From assembly GCF_963665675.1 (NCBI RefSeq), contig NZ_OY762426.1, positions 3,144,286 to 3,208,285 on the forward strand: a stretch of DNA of 64,000 bases, given 5' to 3'. This document shows, one piece after another, positions 10,749 to 20,645 of this stretch. A program made the position numbers and the translations under genes. Every line of letters begins with the position of its first letter. The stretch's first letter is position 1. The DNA is from an uncultured Methanolobus sp. (lineage in GTDB: Archaea > Halobacteriota > Methanosarcinia > Methanosarcinales > Methanosarcinaceae). The notes under the pieces were generated by a model. The model did not search any database, was not told the DNA's origin, and worked only from the letters and a program-made list of their open reading frames with translations.

Positions 10749-11510
10749 TCACTCATCAGATTCACCTATAAGCTCAGGGAATGAACCAAGTTCAAGTGTA
10801 GTGTTTACAAGAATCTGCTGACTGAGTGGTATTGTAATTAAAATGCCTATTATATAGATCAATAAATTGAAATAAATGGGCCATCCCAGGAAAAAACCTG
10901 CATAATAAGGCAGTGAGCCCACAAGTGCCACCAGGCCTGCTATCAGGCTTATTATTACACTGGTAATAATATTTTCTTTTACTAATTGTATGCTTTCTGA
11001 AAGAGCTTCTGTTATTTCATAACCTTTGATAACATAAAGTGGGAGCAAGTACATCATGAAAAATGCAGGTATCAGAACTATACATAAAACCACAAGGTAA
11101 ATCAAAACCATAATTGCTATGCTTGCGGATTCTGGTAACGCAGATCCTGCTGCATAAATTATAGCAAATCCTATTATTCCGCCAATTATAAGCAGTATAA
11201 TTGCAGCGATCATGATAACAACACCGATTATCATCATAAAAAGCATATATTTCCAGCTACGTACAAAATTTCCATTTCTGAATCCATCCAGAATATCCAT
11301 TCCGTTAACAATCTCATTTCTTGCGCCTTTTGTAAGCATCATAATATACCCATAAAGCAGAGGAGGAGCAGTGATGAACAGTATTGATCCAAAAAAGGCA
11401 ATTACTGTTGCAATCGTATAAGCAATAAAATTACTCAGAACCTCTTTAAACGAATTAGCTAAAAGATTACCATATTCCATTTGATCACTTTTCTTTATTT
11501 TCTTAAGCAA
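10749..11510 (-). CDS. multi-pass membrane protein, DUF4013-like
   Basis: A 253-residue integral membrane protein with about six hydrophobic segments (near residues 25-60, 92-135, 140-170, 190-210 and 220-240). Short polar pieces lie between them, including the NGMDILDGFRNG loop. Overall shape and loop pattern resemble the DUF4013 family, which is common in methanogens and has no known function. It is transcribed in the same direction as the kinase at 7627-10662 and upstream of it, with 86 bases between, so the two may share a transcript. Confidence 0.7.
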   Translation of the reverse strand: MLKKIKKSDQMEYGNLLANSFKEVLSNFIAYTIATVIAFFGSILFITAPPLLYGYIMMLTKGARNEIVNGMDILDGFRNGNFVRSWKYMLFMMIIGVVIMIAAIILLIIGGIIGFAIIYAAGSALPESASIAIMVLIYLVVLCIVLIPAFFMMYLLPLYVIKGYEITEALSESIQLVKENIITSVIISLIAGLVALVGSLPYYAGFFLGWPIYFNLLIYIIGILITIPLSQQILVNTTLELGSFPELIGESDE

Positions 11511-11656
11511 AAAATAATAATTTATTGATAAGTTGTATTCTATTAAAAGCTATGTCACGTCAGGTTACATTTGTTCACTGTAAATTGTAATGAATCAAAA
11601 TAAAATGCAAAAGCATTTGAATCATAAGTTTCCTGAATTAATGGGGGTTCTGGATT

Positions 11657-12025
11657 TTGAATCTATTAATTGTAATATCTGGTTTACTTCTAATTGCTTT
11701 ATGTATTCTTCATATTGTTTTTGGGGAAAAGAACTATTTCAACACTAAAGAGAAAAGAAGCATTGCCGATTATGTTCCCTATCACCAGATTTCAGTTGTA
11801 ATGTTCCTTGAAGGTGCTGGGATGATCTATTCCGGATTTAATTTCAATTTGCAACTCTCAGTTTTTATATTGCTTTTAATCCTGGCAAGCCTGACGACTT
11901 TTGCAGTGATATGTATAAAAGAAAATGAATCAGGAGTAATTAAGACATCTATACCACAATTCATTCTTTTTGGAATTGTCATCCTGCTCATTGTTCTTGG
12001 AATCTCTCAGGAAATGACATTCTGA
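11657..12025 (+). CDS. small four-helix membrane protein
   Basis: A 122-residue protein of unrecognised family with about four membrane helices (near residues 3-22, 46-62, 68-88 and 100-118). The TTG start at 11657 is chosen because a GGGGG ribosome site lies about 8 bases before it; the ATG at 11641 is in another frame. It ends 57 bases before the RuBisCO start, on the same strand, so co-transcription with RuBisCO is possible. No function can be proposed. Confidence 0.6.
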   Translation: MNLLIVISGLLLIALCILHIVFGEKNYFNTKEKRSIADYVPYHQISVVMFLEGAGMIYSGFNFNLQLSVFILLLILASLTTFAVICIKENESGVIKTSIPQFILFGIVILLIVLGISQEMTF

Positions 12026-12082
12026 TCCATTCCATATTTTCCTGCCAAAAACTAAAATAGGTTGCATGCTCTTCTTTATTAT

Positions 12083-13522
12083 ATGAGTTCAATTCACGAA
12101 GATCTGGTCAAATCGCTCAACTCCAAACAGGGATCATATGTAAATCTGGAACTGCCTGATCCGACAAACGGTGAATATCTGCTCGGAGTTTTCCATATGA
12201 AACCCGGTGGAAAATTCAATATTCTGCAGGCAGCCGCTGAAGTTGCAGCCGAATCGTCAACAGGTACTAACTTTAAAGTTACTACTGAAACTTCTTTTTC
12301 CAGGGTCATGAATGCTCTGGTATATCAACTTGATACAGATCGCGAACTTATATGGATCGCATATCCGTGGAGACTTTTTGACAGGGGAGGAAATGTACAG
12401 AACATACTCACCTATATTGTGGGCAACATTCTCGGAATGAAGGAAGTTGCAGCCCTGAAACTTCTGGATGTATGGTTCCCCCCTTCAATGCTTGAACAGT
12501 ATGATGGTCCAAGCTATACAGTCGATGACATGAGAAAATATCTTGATGTCTATGACAGGCCCATCCTTGGAACCATAGTCAAGCCAAAAATGGGACTTAC
12601 ATCTGCTGAGTATGCAGAGGTCTGCTATGATTTCTGGGTTGGTGGTGGTGATTTTGTCAAGAACGATGAACCACAGGCAAATCAGGATTTCTGTCCATAC
12701 GACAAGATGGTCATACATGTGAAAGAAGCAATGGACAAAGCTGTCCGTGAAACCGGGCACAAGAAGGTACATTCTTTCAATGTTTCATCTGCTGATTTTG
12801 ACACCATGATAGAACGGTGCGAGATGATAGTCAACGCAGGTTTTGAATCTGGAAGCTATGCATTCCTCATTGATGGAATAACAGCAGGCTGGATGGCTGT
12901 CCAGACACTCAGAAGAAGATATCCTGGTGTTTTTATCCATTTCCACAGGGCAGCCCATGGAGCATTCACAAGACCTGAAAACCCACTTGGATTCTCAGTA
13001 CTTGTTCTCTCTAAATTCGCAAGACTTGCCGGTGCTTCAGGAATTCACACAGGGACTGCAGGTGTGGGTAAAATGCAGGGCACTCCAAAGGAAGATGTGG
13101 TTGCAGCACATGAGGTACAGTACATGAGTGCGGAAGGTCATTTCTTCAAACAGAGCTGGTCAAAGATACCTGATACTGACAAAGATGCTATTGACATCGT
13201 AAATGAGGACATCGCTCATCATGTTGTGCTTGAGGACGACAGCTGGAGAGGTATGAAGAAATGCTGTCCGATTGTCTCAGGAGGACTAAATCCTGTAAGA
13301 CTGAAGCCTTTTATTGATGTCATGGGAAATGTTGATTTCATAACAACCATGGGGTCCGGTGTACATGCACATCCGGGAGGAACCCAGGATGGTGCTAAGG
13401 CTCTTGTGCAGGCGTGTGAGGCATATCTACAGAATATTGATATTGAGGGATACGCAAAGACCCACAAGGAACTTGAACAGGCAATCGAATACTTCACAAA
13501 AGCATCAAAAGAAGCTATGTAA
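12083..13522 (+). CDS. rbcL: ribulose-bisphosphate carboxylase, form III
   Basis: About 479 residues. All catalytic elements are visible: Lys in GTIVKPKMGL, the carbamylated Lys with Asp-Glu in GGGDFVKNDEP, His in HFHRAAHGAF, the loop-6 region GTAGVGKMQG, and phosphate-binding SGG in PIVSGGLNP. The sequence follows the form III enzymes of Methanosarcina closely, where RuBisCO acts in AMP/ribose-1,5-bisphosphate salvage or a reductive hexulose-phosphate route, not a Calvin cycle. The start is set at ATG 12083 because MSSIHEDLVKSL matches the family N-terminus; a TTG at 12062 is also in frame. AMP phosphorylase and R15P isomerase genes are not in this window. Confidence 0.95.
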   Translation: MSSIHEDLVKSLNSKQGSYVNLELPDPTNGEYLLGVFHMKPGGKFNILQAAAEVAAESSTGTNFKVTTETSFSRVMNALVYQLDTDRELIWIAYPWRLFDRGGNVQNILTYIVGNILGMKEVAALKLLDVWFPPSMLEQYDGPSYTVDDMRKYLDVYDRPILGTIVKPKMGLTSAEYAEVCYDFWVGGGDFVKNDEPQANQDFCPYDKMVIHVKEAMDKAVRETGHKKVHSFNVSSADFDTMIERCEMIVNAGFESGSYAFLIDGITAGWMAVQTLRRRYPGVFIHFHRAAHGAFTRPENPLGFSVLVLSKFARLAGASGIHTGTAGVGKMQGTPKEDVVAAHEVQYMSAEGHFFKQSWSKIPDTDKDAIDIVNEDIAHHVVLEDDSWRGMKKCCPIVSGGLNPVRLKPFIDVMGNVDFITTMGSGVHAHPGGTQDGAKALVQACEAYLQNIDIEGYAKTHKELEQAIEYFTKASKEAM

Positions 13523-13549
13523 TTTTAAACTACTTCAAGGCTGGCAGAA

Positions 13550-14329
13550 ATGAAATTCAAGGATATCAGGGATGTTGTAGACTGGAATGTCTACTGGCTG
13601 CTGTTCATGGTGGCAGAATTTTCATTGCTGGCAGCACTTCCTTATGCAATAACAATGTCAGGTGATCTGTTATATGATATGGCAGTTTTTATCCCTCGTA
13701 TCCTGGCTGCACAATTTGCCAGGTCCACCGTCATTTTCCTGATAGGTATATTTGCAGGTTTGTATCTTGGAAAAAAAGTGGGCTTGGGAACTCCTGTCCT
13801 CAGTTCTATCTTTGAAAAGAAGAGATTACCTGTGGATTTCAATTCCACCTTAAAAATATCTTTAATCGCCGGTATATTACTTGCAATACTAATTGTTATT
13901 CTTGATCAGTTTGTATTTTCGATCTATTCAGACTCGCTACTGGCTTATCTGACAACTCCTCCATTATGGGAGCGAATTTTATATTCATTTTATGTAAGTA
14001 TAGTTGAGGAAATCGTCTTACGTTTTTCCCTGATGACGCTTCTGGTATGGATAACATGGAAAATAAAAAAGGATAATGAAGGTAAACCAACTACTATTGG
14101 TGTCTGGTCACCAATAATATTGGTGAGTTTATTTTATGTTCTGCTTAACCTTTTTTTCTCCCGTGAAAGTATGGATTCAGTTTTTGCCCTACGTCTAAGC
14201 ATCTTCAATACACTGGGTGGAATTGTTTTTGGATGGATTTACTGGAAAAAAGGACTGGAGTACTCTATCATCACTAACCTGACCGCCAGTCTGATGATCT
14301 TTGTTGTATTCGGTTCACTGCTTCATTGA
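13550..14329 (+). CDS. CPBP-family membrane protein, degenerate
   Basis: A 259-residue multi-pass membrane protein, 27 bases after RuBisCO on the same strand. Near residue 150 it has VEEIVLRFSL, the EExxxR motif of CPBP (Abi/type II CAAX prenyl endopeptidase) intramembrane proteases. The second motif, normally FxxxH, appears as SLFYVLLNLFF with Asn in place of His. The last motif (normally HxxxN) reads TNLTASLMIF, again without His. Two expected metal ligands are therefore missing, so proteolytic activity is doubtful. The match to the first motif is good and the helix layout fits. Confidence 0.65.
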   Translation: MKFKDIRDVVDWNVYWLLFMVAEFSLLAALPYAITMSGDLLYDMAVFIPRILAAQFARSTVIFLIGIFAGLYLGKKVGLGTPVLSSIFEKKRLPVDFNSTLKISLIAGILLAILIVILDQFVFSIYSDSLLAYLTTPPLWERILYSFYVSIVEEIVLRFSLMTLLVWITWKIKKDNEGKPTTIGVWSPIILVSLFYVLLNLFFSRESMDSVFALRLSIFNTLGGIVFGWIYWKKGLEYSIITNLTASLMIFVVFGSLLH

Positions 14330-14364
14330 ACTATAAAATGAGTAAATTTGCGAGTCAATGAAAA

Positions 14365-14640
14365 ACGAAAAAGAGAGGGCTTGGGAACTCTAATGACAAT
14401 AACCCCGGCCTTAAAGGCCTGAATCCCCTTTGCTCATACTCTATTATGAATGTGATGACTAAAGTTTACTAAAGCCCGAACGTAACAAACCTGGTGTGTG
14501 GTTGTGTGGGAGTAATGTGGCAGGTCTGTTATCGTTCATGTGCTTTTGTAGTTTTGCTTTAGTTTCTTTCAATCAAGGCCATATCGTACCACCGTATATG
14601 GTCATGCAGTCTTTAGCATGTTTAGCTTGAATGACTGCAA
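14365..14640 (-). ncRNA. putative structured non-coding RNA
   Basis: This 417-base gap holds no convincing gene but folds well. GAACG-A-TAACAGACCTG (complement of 14521-14537) pairs with the complement of 14478-14493, leaving only one bulged A and one G-U pair. An outer ACTAAAGC/GCTTTAGT helix flanks that stem, and its loop is almost G-free on the minus strand. Further hairpins are GCAGTC/GACTGC, CCATAT/ATATGG and a GGCCTTTAAGGCC palindrome. A TATA box (14655-14670) and a closing T-rich tract (14364-14383) both fit transcription on the minus strand. It does not match SRP or RNase P RNA by eye. A 26-codon frame inside is probably chance. Confidence 0.5.
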
Positions 14641-14654
14641 TTCCTAATATTATT

Positions 14655-14670
14655 TTCAACTATATAAATA
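14655..14670 (-). promoter_or_regulatory. TATA box for the 14.4-14.6 kb RNA
   Basis: On the minus strand this reads ATATTTATATAGTT, a good archaeal TATA box. A start about 25 bases on would fall near 14640, at the first stem of the structured region. Confidence 0.45.
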
Positions 14671-14746
14671 TATGTATAGTTCAATATATAGTGAGTATCA
14701 TCATTATCATATTTTACATTTAGAGAGTTTAGCTAAATACATCAAA

Positions 14747-15172
14747 TTATACTTCAACCACTATTATCTTGAAAGTAAGTGCTTTACCTGCTAGTGGATG
14801 ATTGAGATCAAAGGTCACTTCATCTTCTGTCAGGTCAGCGATCTTTGCAGGGATCGTTTGTCCATGAGGAGACTGGACCCAGAAAGTCTTACCGATTTCC
14901 ATCTCCATATCAGACCTTACAAGATCCCTTGATACTGTATCCTTAAGCGCTTCATTGTATTCTCCATAAGCGTCTTTAGCTTCAAGCCTGAACTCCTTCT
15001 CATCTCCAACTTCAAGGCCTTTTACTGCATCATCAAATCCTTTTATAACATTTCCTTCACCGACTGTGAATTCTAAAGGCTGGCCATGTGTCTCTGAAGC
15101 ATCAAAAACAGAACCATCATCGAGCAAACCTACATATTCTATCTTTACGGTATCTCCTTCTTTAATTGCCAT
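14747..15172 (-). CDS. FKBP-type peptidyl-prolyl isomerase (SlyD-like)
   Basis: About 141 residues. The FKBP core starts with GDTVKIEYVG and contains DGSVFDAS, PLEFTVGEG and VIKGFDDAVKGLEVGDEKEF. An insert-in-flap domain (about residues 65-125, GQTIPAKIADLTEDEVTFDLNHPLAG) follows, as in archaeal FKBP/SlyD proteins that act as folding chaperones and prolyl isomerases in the cytoplasm. I start it at MAIKEG (15172) because AGGA lies upstream and family members begin here. It is divergent from the MFS gene at 15321. Downstream lies the RNA candidate's promoter. Confidence 0.9.
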   Translation of the reverse strand: MAIKEGDTVKIEYVGLLDDGSVFDASETHGQPLEFTVGEGNVIKGFDDAVKGLEVGDEKEFRLEAKDAYGEYNEALKDTVSRDLVRSDMEMEIGKTFWVQSPHGQTIPAKIADLTEDEVTFDLNHPLAGKALTFKIIVVEV

Positions 15173-15320
15173 ATTATCAATTCCTGGTTTAAACTTCCGG
15201 AGCACCGGAGGGTTTCGACTTTACTTAGTTGTTTTGGTAATTATGAAAGTTGATCCTGATGAAAATTGTAGTAACTGCATGCTATTTATAACAGGAATTA
15301 TTTTATTCCCAATAAAACAT

Positions 15321-16790
15321 ATGGAACCAAACATGGCAGTAAAAAACGACAATTCAGATAAATCGTCAAAAGCAGAAGAGCCTTATCATACAGATCAAGA
15401 TTCTGCATCATTTGATAAAAAGCAAAAACAAATTGTACTGCTTATAGCTATACTGTCAGGTTTTATCACACCTTTTGATGGTTCTGCGGTAAATATCGCT
15501 TTACCGACCATGGGTGCAGAATTCCATATGAATGCGATCTCACTTTCATGGGTCGCTACTGCCTATCTTCTTTCCTCAGCAGTGTTCCTTGTTCCTTTCG
15601 GGAAACTTGCCGACATACATGGAAGAAAGAAGGTTTTCCTTTACGGTATAACGATATTCAGTCTTGCATCACTTCTAATGACTATTGTGCCCACAGAAGG
15701 AATGCTTATTGCTGTCCGTGTTATCCAGGGTCTGGGAAGCGCCATGATATTCGGTACAGGAGTTGCCATAGTTACTTCCGTATTCCCTCCCGGTGAAAGG
15801 GGTGCAGCCCTTGGGATATACATTACTGCAGTCTATGTTGGTCTTTCAGTCGGGCCATTTCTCGGTGGAATAATGACTCAGAATCTTGGATGGAGGAGTA
15901 TTTTCCTTGTCAATGTGCCAATAGGAGCCATTGCAATATTCCTAATACTCTGGAAACTCAAAGGTGAATGGGCTGAATGTCGTGGAGAGAAATTCGATAT
16001 GGCAGGCTCTGTCATTTATGGTTCTGCCATAGTTGTATTGATGTACGGTTTCTCCGTTCTCCCTGGAATAAAAGGTGCTGCGCTTATTGCCCTTGGACTT
16101 CTTGGTGCTGCTCTGTTCGCTCTTTATGAGATGCGTATTCCTACTCCGGTGCTTGACATCCGACTTCTTACGGAAAATCGTGTGTTTGCACTTTCCAACA
16201 TGTCTGCACTTATCAATTACAGTGCAACTTATGCAGTGACATTCCTTTTGAGCCTTGACCTGCAGTACACTAAAGGATTTACACCTGGATATGCCGGAAT
16301 AATCCTTATTGCACAGCCTGTCATGCAGGCAATGATCTCCCCGGTGGCCGGGAGGCTTTCTGACAGAATAGAGCCTAGGTTAATTGCATCAAGTGGAATG
16401 GGACTTACTGCAACCGGATTATTCCTACTGACCTTTGTTACAGAAGCAACTTCACTCTGGTACATAATCACAACACTTGTGCTGCTTGGCATTGGGTTTG
16501 GATTATTCTCTTCCCCAAACACCAATGTCATCATGAGCTCAGTGGACAAAAGGTTCTATGGCGTAGCATCCGGTATGAACGGAACCATGAGGTTGCTTGG
16601 ACAAATGCTTTCAATGGGAATCGCAATGATGATTTTCTCCATTGTCATCGGTCCTGTGGCAATAACATCTGAGTATTATCCTCAGTTCGTGACCAGCATG
16701 CATTATGCATTTATCCTGTTCACAGTCTTCTGCATCATAGGAGTATTTGCTTCTCTTGCAAGGGGAAAAAGCTCTGGAAATGATCATTGA
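15321..16790 (+). CDS. MFS drug-efflux transporter, DHA2 (14-helix) type
   Basis: About 490 residues with a polar 35-residue N-terminus, then about 14 membrane helices. Motifs are those of the EmrB/QacA branch: [13 protein letters not shown] in helix 1, [11 protein letters not shown] (motif A), [10 protein letters not shown] (motif B) and [21 protein letters not shown] (motif C and the following turn). It probably exports drugs or other amphiphiles by proton antiport. The frame is open back to 15066, over the FKBP gene, but the membrane protein begins near 15321 or 15333; ATG 15333 has a GGA a few bases upstream and is equally possible. Confidence 0.85.
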   Translation: MEPNMAVKNDNSDKSSKAEEPYHTDQDSASFDKKQKQIVLLIAILSGFITPFDGSAVNIALPTMGAEFHMNAISLSWVATAYLLSSAVFLVPFGKLADIHGRKKVFLYGITIFSLASLLMTIVPTEGMLIAVRVIQGLGSAMIFGTGVAIVTSVFPPGERGAALGIYITAVYVGLSVGPFLGGIMTQNLGWRSIFLVNVPIGAIAIFLILWKLKGEWAECRGEKFDMAGSVIYGSAIVVLMYGFSVLPGIKGAALIALGLLGAALFALYEMRIPTPVLDIRLLTENRVFALSNMSALINYSATYAVTFLLSLDLQYTKGFTPGYAGIILIAQPVMQAMISPVAGRLSDRIEPRLIASSGMGLTATGLFLLTFVTEATSLWYIITTLVLLGIGFGLFSSPNTNVIMSSVDKRFYGVASGMNGTMRLLGQMLSMGIAMMIFSIVIGPVAITSEYYPQFVTSMHYAFILFTVFCIIGVFASLARGKSSGNDH

Positions 16791-16815
16791 GCTTTGGCCT
16801 GACAATTACTGGAAG

Positions 16816-19170
16816 TCAGGTAGTTATCCTCTTGTACAGCACCGGGAGGGTTTCAGGAAGTGAGCTGGCATCATCAATTATTGTGTATTCGGAATCTGAA
16901 AAAATGTTATCCAGATATTTACCAGGGTCGGGATCAACGGTTATGCAGAAAAAGTCAATTCCTTTTGTATTGCTTTCCTGAATTGCAATTCTGGTGTCCT
17001 CTTCAGCAATACTTTCCTTGTATGCAGCTTCCCCCCGGGAAACGTCGAAAGGTTCACCATCTGACAATAGGATTATTATCTTTGTTTTTGCATCTACTTT
17101 TTCAAGCTTCCTGATGGAATGCCGGATTGCCGGTCCGAGCCTTGTGTTGGATACGGGTTCAAGCAGACTGATCCTGCGTGCAACTGTATCTGATAATTCG
17201 TCATCGAAGTCTTTTATGACAATGTACTCAACATCATCCCTGTTCTTACCGGAAAAAGCGTAAATAGCATAGTTGTCACCTATGCTTTCAAGAGCCTGGG
17301 TCATGATGATAAGGGAATCCTTTTCAACATCCAGTATGCTTTTCTCTTCGAAATTTACCATTTTATGAGTGGAATAACTGACATCAACAAGGAAAAGAGT
17401 TGCAACGTCTCTTTCATGCTTGTCCCATCTCATATAGAGTCTGTCATCAGGATTGACACCGCATTTCTTCTGTATCAGTGAATCAATGAAGGCATCAATA
17501 TCAATCTCTGTTCCGTCGGTCTGTTCCTTCATCCTGCGAAATGTTTCAGGCTTCATCCTGGTGAAGACCTGCTTGATAAGAGCTATCTCGTTCCTGTATT
17601 GTTCTGAAGCTTCATGGTAGTAATCGCTGGACATACCAAAAGGTTCAACTTCGTTGACCATACACCAGTCGGACTTATAGTCATTAATCACAGAATCCCA
17701 TTCGTCGTACCTGTAACTGCCAAGTATGTTCCAGTTCTTTTTCTTGGCATAGGTCGGCTGGTGTTTGGTTCTTTCGTCCTGCTGTGGTTCATTTTTTTCT
17801 GTCAGCTCCACTTTGCATTCGGGAATGAAATTTTCAATGATATTCTCATGTGAACGAGTTGAACGAGAATCCTTGCTATCGCTGGCTCCAATGCTGATAC
17901 CGCGATAATCGAGGTTTTTCAGTAACTCATACTCTTTCTGGCTTAATGGTCCCTCGTGTTCATCAAGTAATTTATATATGCTGAAAGCTGTTTTGAGAGA
18001 ATCGATTACTGCGGAATCCTCTCTGAAAATACTCTCCAACAGCATTGGTTTTATCTGATCAAGAAGCTTTGTACCGTTGTCAAGATTATAATCCGGTTCG
18101 TAACCTATGGAAATCCACAAAAGTGATTCTATGAAACGTTCGACTTTATCTTCAGGAATTGGTCTTGTAAGGAGCATCTGGCGCCTAATTCTTTCAAGGT
18201 CTGCCCTAACTCCACTGTATTGTTCCATTATCCTGTACTCGACCCTGGCATCTTCCAGAATACCAAGTATGGTTCCTGCCAGTGCCTGATTGGGAAACAG
18301 GGCTATAACATCAGCAATGCCTATGGCACCATCAGCCTGCATTCCCGGAAGGGGTAACCTCTTTTTCATGGTCGAATATCTTCTTTTAATGCCGGCCATA
18401 AGTTCTGCTGCTCCATCACGTTCCAGTTCATTGGAACTGAAACGAATATGTCCGACTTCATGCATTATGCTGAGCTTGTATATCTTGTAGTTATCCTCAA
18501 AATCACCGTATCCCTTTATCCTGGGAGCAAGATAGATAGTGTTGCCTGATATCACAGGATTTATGTAATCCGGATCATCTTCTTTTCCGAGTGTTCTGAG
18601 GGAACGGATGTTAAAATTAACACCAGATAATCCAAGGGCATAGTACCTGAGCACATTTATTATCTCACTGAGTGCTACAGAACCCTTAAGACTTTCAGCA
18701 AATTCCTTTGAATCTTCAGATTTCAGGGAAAAATAAAGTCTTCCTTGTGGTGGATTTGCCTCAAAGACTATTATGCCTTTTAAAGCCCATTCTTCCAGTT
18801 CGCTGATATTCAAATCCTTTAAGAGAGGCGCTGAATATGTAAAATAATCAATTCCCAGGTCTTTATCCAGATTAAATATCTTAAGTCCTGTTCCTGCCCA
18901 TTTTCTGATCCCTTCAGGACTGGTGTTTTCTGCTGCTGTGGGAAGATTTTCAAAGAAAAGACCTGCAAGCATCCAGTCTTTGTCAAGCAGCATCTGAGCA
19001 GTCCTGAGAAGTTCATCATGATATGAGGATCTGCTCTTTTGCAAAACATCCAGTAGATTCTGATGATAGTTTCTTCCGAAGAATCTGGATTCGATAAGCT
19101 GGAGCAGGTCTTCTTTGTTAATAGTGTCATGCTCAGTTTTTTCATTTGACAAATATATCTTCCCCATCAA
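16816..19170 (-). CDS. NorD-like VWA-domain protein
   Basis: A 784-residue cytoplasmic protein. Near residues 230-265 there is MHEVGHIRFSS followed by ERDGAAELMAG, an HExxH-type metal site resembling that of NorD/CobT-like proteins, and then ILEDARVEYRI. The C-terminal 200 residues are a von Willebrand A domain with the MIDAS start DVSYSTHK and a later LLSDGEPFD. Proteins of this build work with MoxR-type AAA ATPases to insert metals or activate enzyme complexes. No MoxR ATPase is beside it here. The 3' end faces the MFS gene, 25 bases away. Confidence 0.75.
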   Translation of the reverse strand: MMGKIYLSNEKTEHDTINKEDLLQLIESRFFGRNYHQNLLDVLQKSRSSYHDELLRTAQMLLDKDWMLAGLFFENLPTAAENTSPEGIRKWAGTGLKIFNLDKDLGIDYFTYSAPLLKDLNISELEEWALKGIIVFEANPPQGRLYFSLKSEDSKEFAESLKGSVALSEIINVLRYYALGLSGVNFNIRSLRTLGKEDDPDYINPVISGNTIYLAPRIKGYGDFEDNYKIYKLSIMHEVGHIRFSSNELERDGAAELMAGIKRRYSTMKKRLPLPGMQADGAIGIADVIALFPNQALAGTILGILEDARVEYRIMEQYSGVRADLERIRRQMLLTRPIPEDKVERFIESLLWISIGYEPDYNLDNGTKLLDQIKPMLLESIFREDSAVIDSLKTAFSIYKLLDEHEGPLSQKEYELLKNLDYRGISIGASDSKDSRSTRSHENIIENFIPECKVELTEKNEPQQDERTKHQPTYAKKKNWNILGSYRYDEWDSVINDYKSDWCMVNEVEPFGMSSDYYHEASEQYRNEIALIKQVFTRMKPETFRRMKEQTDGTEIDIDAFIDSLIQKKCGVNPDDRLYMRWDKHERDVATLFLVDVSYSTHKMVNFEEKSILDVEKDSLIIMTQALESIGDNYAIYAFSGKNRDDVEYIVIKDFDDELSDTVARRISLLEPVSNTRLGPAIRHSIRKLEKVDAKTKIIILLSDGEPFDVSRGEAAYKESIAEEDTRIAIQESNTKGIDFFCITVDPDPGKYLDNIFSDSEYTIIDDASSLPETLPVLYKRITT

Positions 19171-19564
19171 CTCTCAGTTTTTCAGCTGATTATTCTTATT
19201 CAATTTGTTCCTGATTCTTTATATCTACTTGCAGCAGTTAAAATTTGAATTAAGGTGTTTTATCTCTGTAGTTTGCAAATTACAATCTATTGTAGTTTAT
19301 GAATAACTTTAATAATCCCGAAGGGTTCCGGCGAAGCCGGCACTTTCCCACAAGTCAAAATAAAATAATCTGCATAATATACCTGTATACATTTTCTAAG
19401 TACTTTTGTCTGGTCCTTATTATAAGTGCAATATTTTTGGTAATAATATTTTGTGCAGAAGCATAGAAATGTGCCGCCTTCGGCGGATAGTTACTTTGTT
19501 TTTAGCCTGGAAATTGTTTCTTCTGGTGAAAATATATATAATTTAAGTGCCAAGAGGACGCCTG
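19171..19564. other. intergenic region with two GC-rich hairpins
   Basis: There is no gene here. Two small perfect hairpins stand out from AT-rich DNA: CCGGC-GAA-GCCGG at 19328-19340 and CCGCC-TTC-GGCGG at 19474-19486. A TATA-like AAAATATATATAATTT lies about 30 bases before the start at 19565. Confidence 0.5.
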
Positions 19565-20284
19565 ATGGCTGAATACGATGACGATCACAGAACAAAGGTC
19601 TACACCTTGCAGAATGAGACGATCGAACTATTGTACAATGCTCAGAAAGAAACGAAAGCCACTGTCAGGGAGATAAATTCCCATCTTGGAAATATTATTC
19701 CTTCTACAAACAAGCAGTCTCTTTACCTGTTTCCTTTCACCGATTCTGTGAATCTCAATGCACCCATTAATGCCATCAGGGAAATATTTCTGAATCAGAT
19801 TATCCAGATCGAAAGCAATAATTGTCTCAAAATTTCCATTGACTATGACAGTGTTCTGGAATTCATTGATAATATGGAAAGCTATGATGCTTTTAAAATA
19901 GCTGAACATATCAAAAATGAGTATTTCCTGAATGACGAACACATTTTGAAGAGAATCAAAAGTGATTGCAGACGCTTGATTCCAATTGATATTAATTCAT
20001 CATCTGATAATACGGATAAAAGAAACGGAACTGTAATCAAATTGAAAGCATTAAAAAACCCGGAACAATCATTTGATTGCCTTGAAAGCCTCGGAAAACT
20101 TGTTGATATAACGTTGAACAACACTCCACCCTCTGAAGCAAAAGTAATTAAGATTGAGCCAGGGCAGTCTCATGTTGATGAGAAAATGAGACTCTACTAT
20201 TTTAAGAATGGGAATATCAGGCTTGTATTCGATGATGCTGAGTGCACTGAAAAAGTGATTGATGCGCTTGAATTGGGATGTTGA
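19565..20284 (+). CDS. conserved hypothetical soluble protein
   Basis: About 239 residues with no signal peptide, membrane segment or motif that I recognise. The N-terminus is acidic, followed by an alpha-helical region and a beta-rich end (KMRLYYFKNGNIRLVFDD). The frame is open from a GTG at 19547, but GAGG about 7 bases before ATG 19565 decides the start. A TATA box is placed for a short leader. No neighbour gives a clue to function. Confidence 0.6.
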   Translation: MAEYDDDHRTKVYTLQNETIELLYNAQKETKATVREINSHLGNIIPSTNKQSLYLFPFTDSVNLNAPINAIREIFLNQIIQIESNNCLKISIDYDSVLEFIDNMESYDAFKIAEHIKNEYFLNDEHILKRIKSDCRRLIPIDINSSSDNTDKRNGTVIKLKALKNPEQSFDCLESLGKLVDITLNNTPPSEAKVIKIEPGQSHVDEKMRLYYFKNGNIRLVFDDAECTEKVIDALELGC

Positions 20285-20410
20285 TTTATTATTTTCGCGG
20301 CTGATTATCGTGATATCGTCTTTTCGTAGGGACGAAGTTTTCTGCCACAGTCCACAAAATACGTTATTTTATTAAGTTGAGGTTTGGTTAGTGGGTGAAA
20401 GTAATTCATA

Positions 20411-20645
20411 TCATGAAATCACTATGTACATGCATAATATAAATAGTTCTAAAATATCAATAACAATCAAAGAAAAATATGTGTTCTCTCCTGTTATTAT
20501 TTCTTTGATAGTGTACTTTATGCACTCCCATATGTAATGGAACACATGAAAATTTTTTGATATATAAGTTAATGAAGTACCTAGCAAATATAAACTAAAT
20601 ACTGCTATTTTCCATTCAACTTCTATGTCATTGTTTGCTTTGATG
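20411..20645 (-). other. probable frameshifted C-terminal tail of the 20623-21144 gene
   Basis: The membrane-protein gene upstream stops at 20623, but the next frame stays open to 20411 and continues as a plausible membrane-protein tail (DIEVEWKIAVFSLYLLG, then a hydrophobic helix LIVIDILELFILCMY). The frames meet at a run of seven A (plus strand, about 20644-20650), a typical site for an indel or sequencing error. Confidence 0.4.

Noticed and set aside
14450..14535. 26-codon frame on the minus strand in the RNA candidate
   Set aside because: No ribosome site, and it overlaps the strongest helix, which explains the sequence better.
15066..15320. Long N-terminal extension of the MFS transporter
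   Set aside because: It overlaps the FKBP gene on the opposite strand and has no membrane-protein features; the start was moved to 15321.
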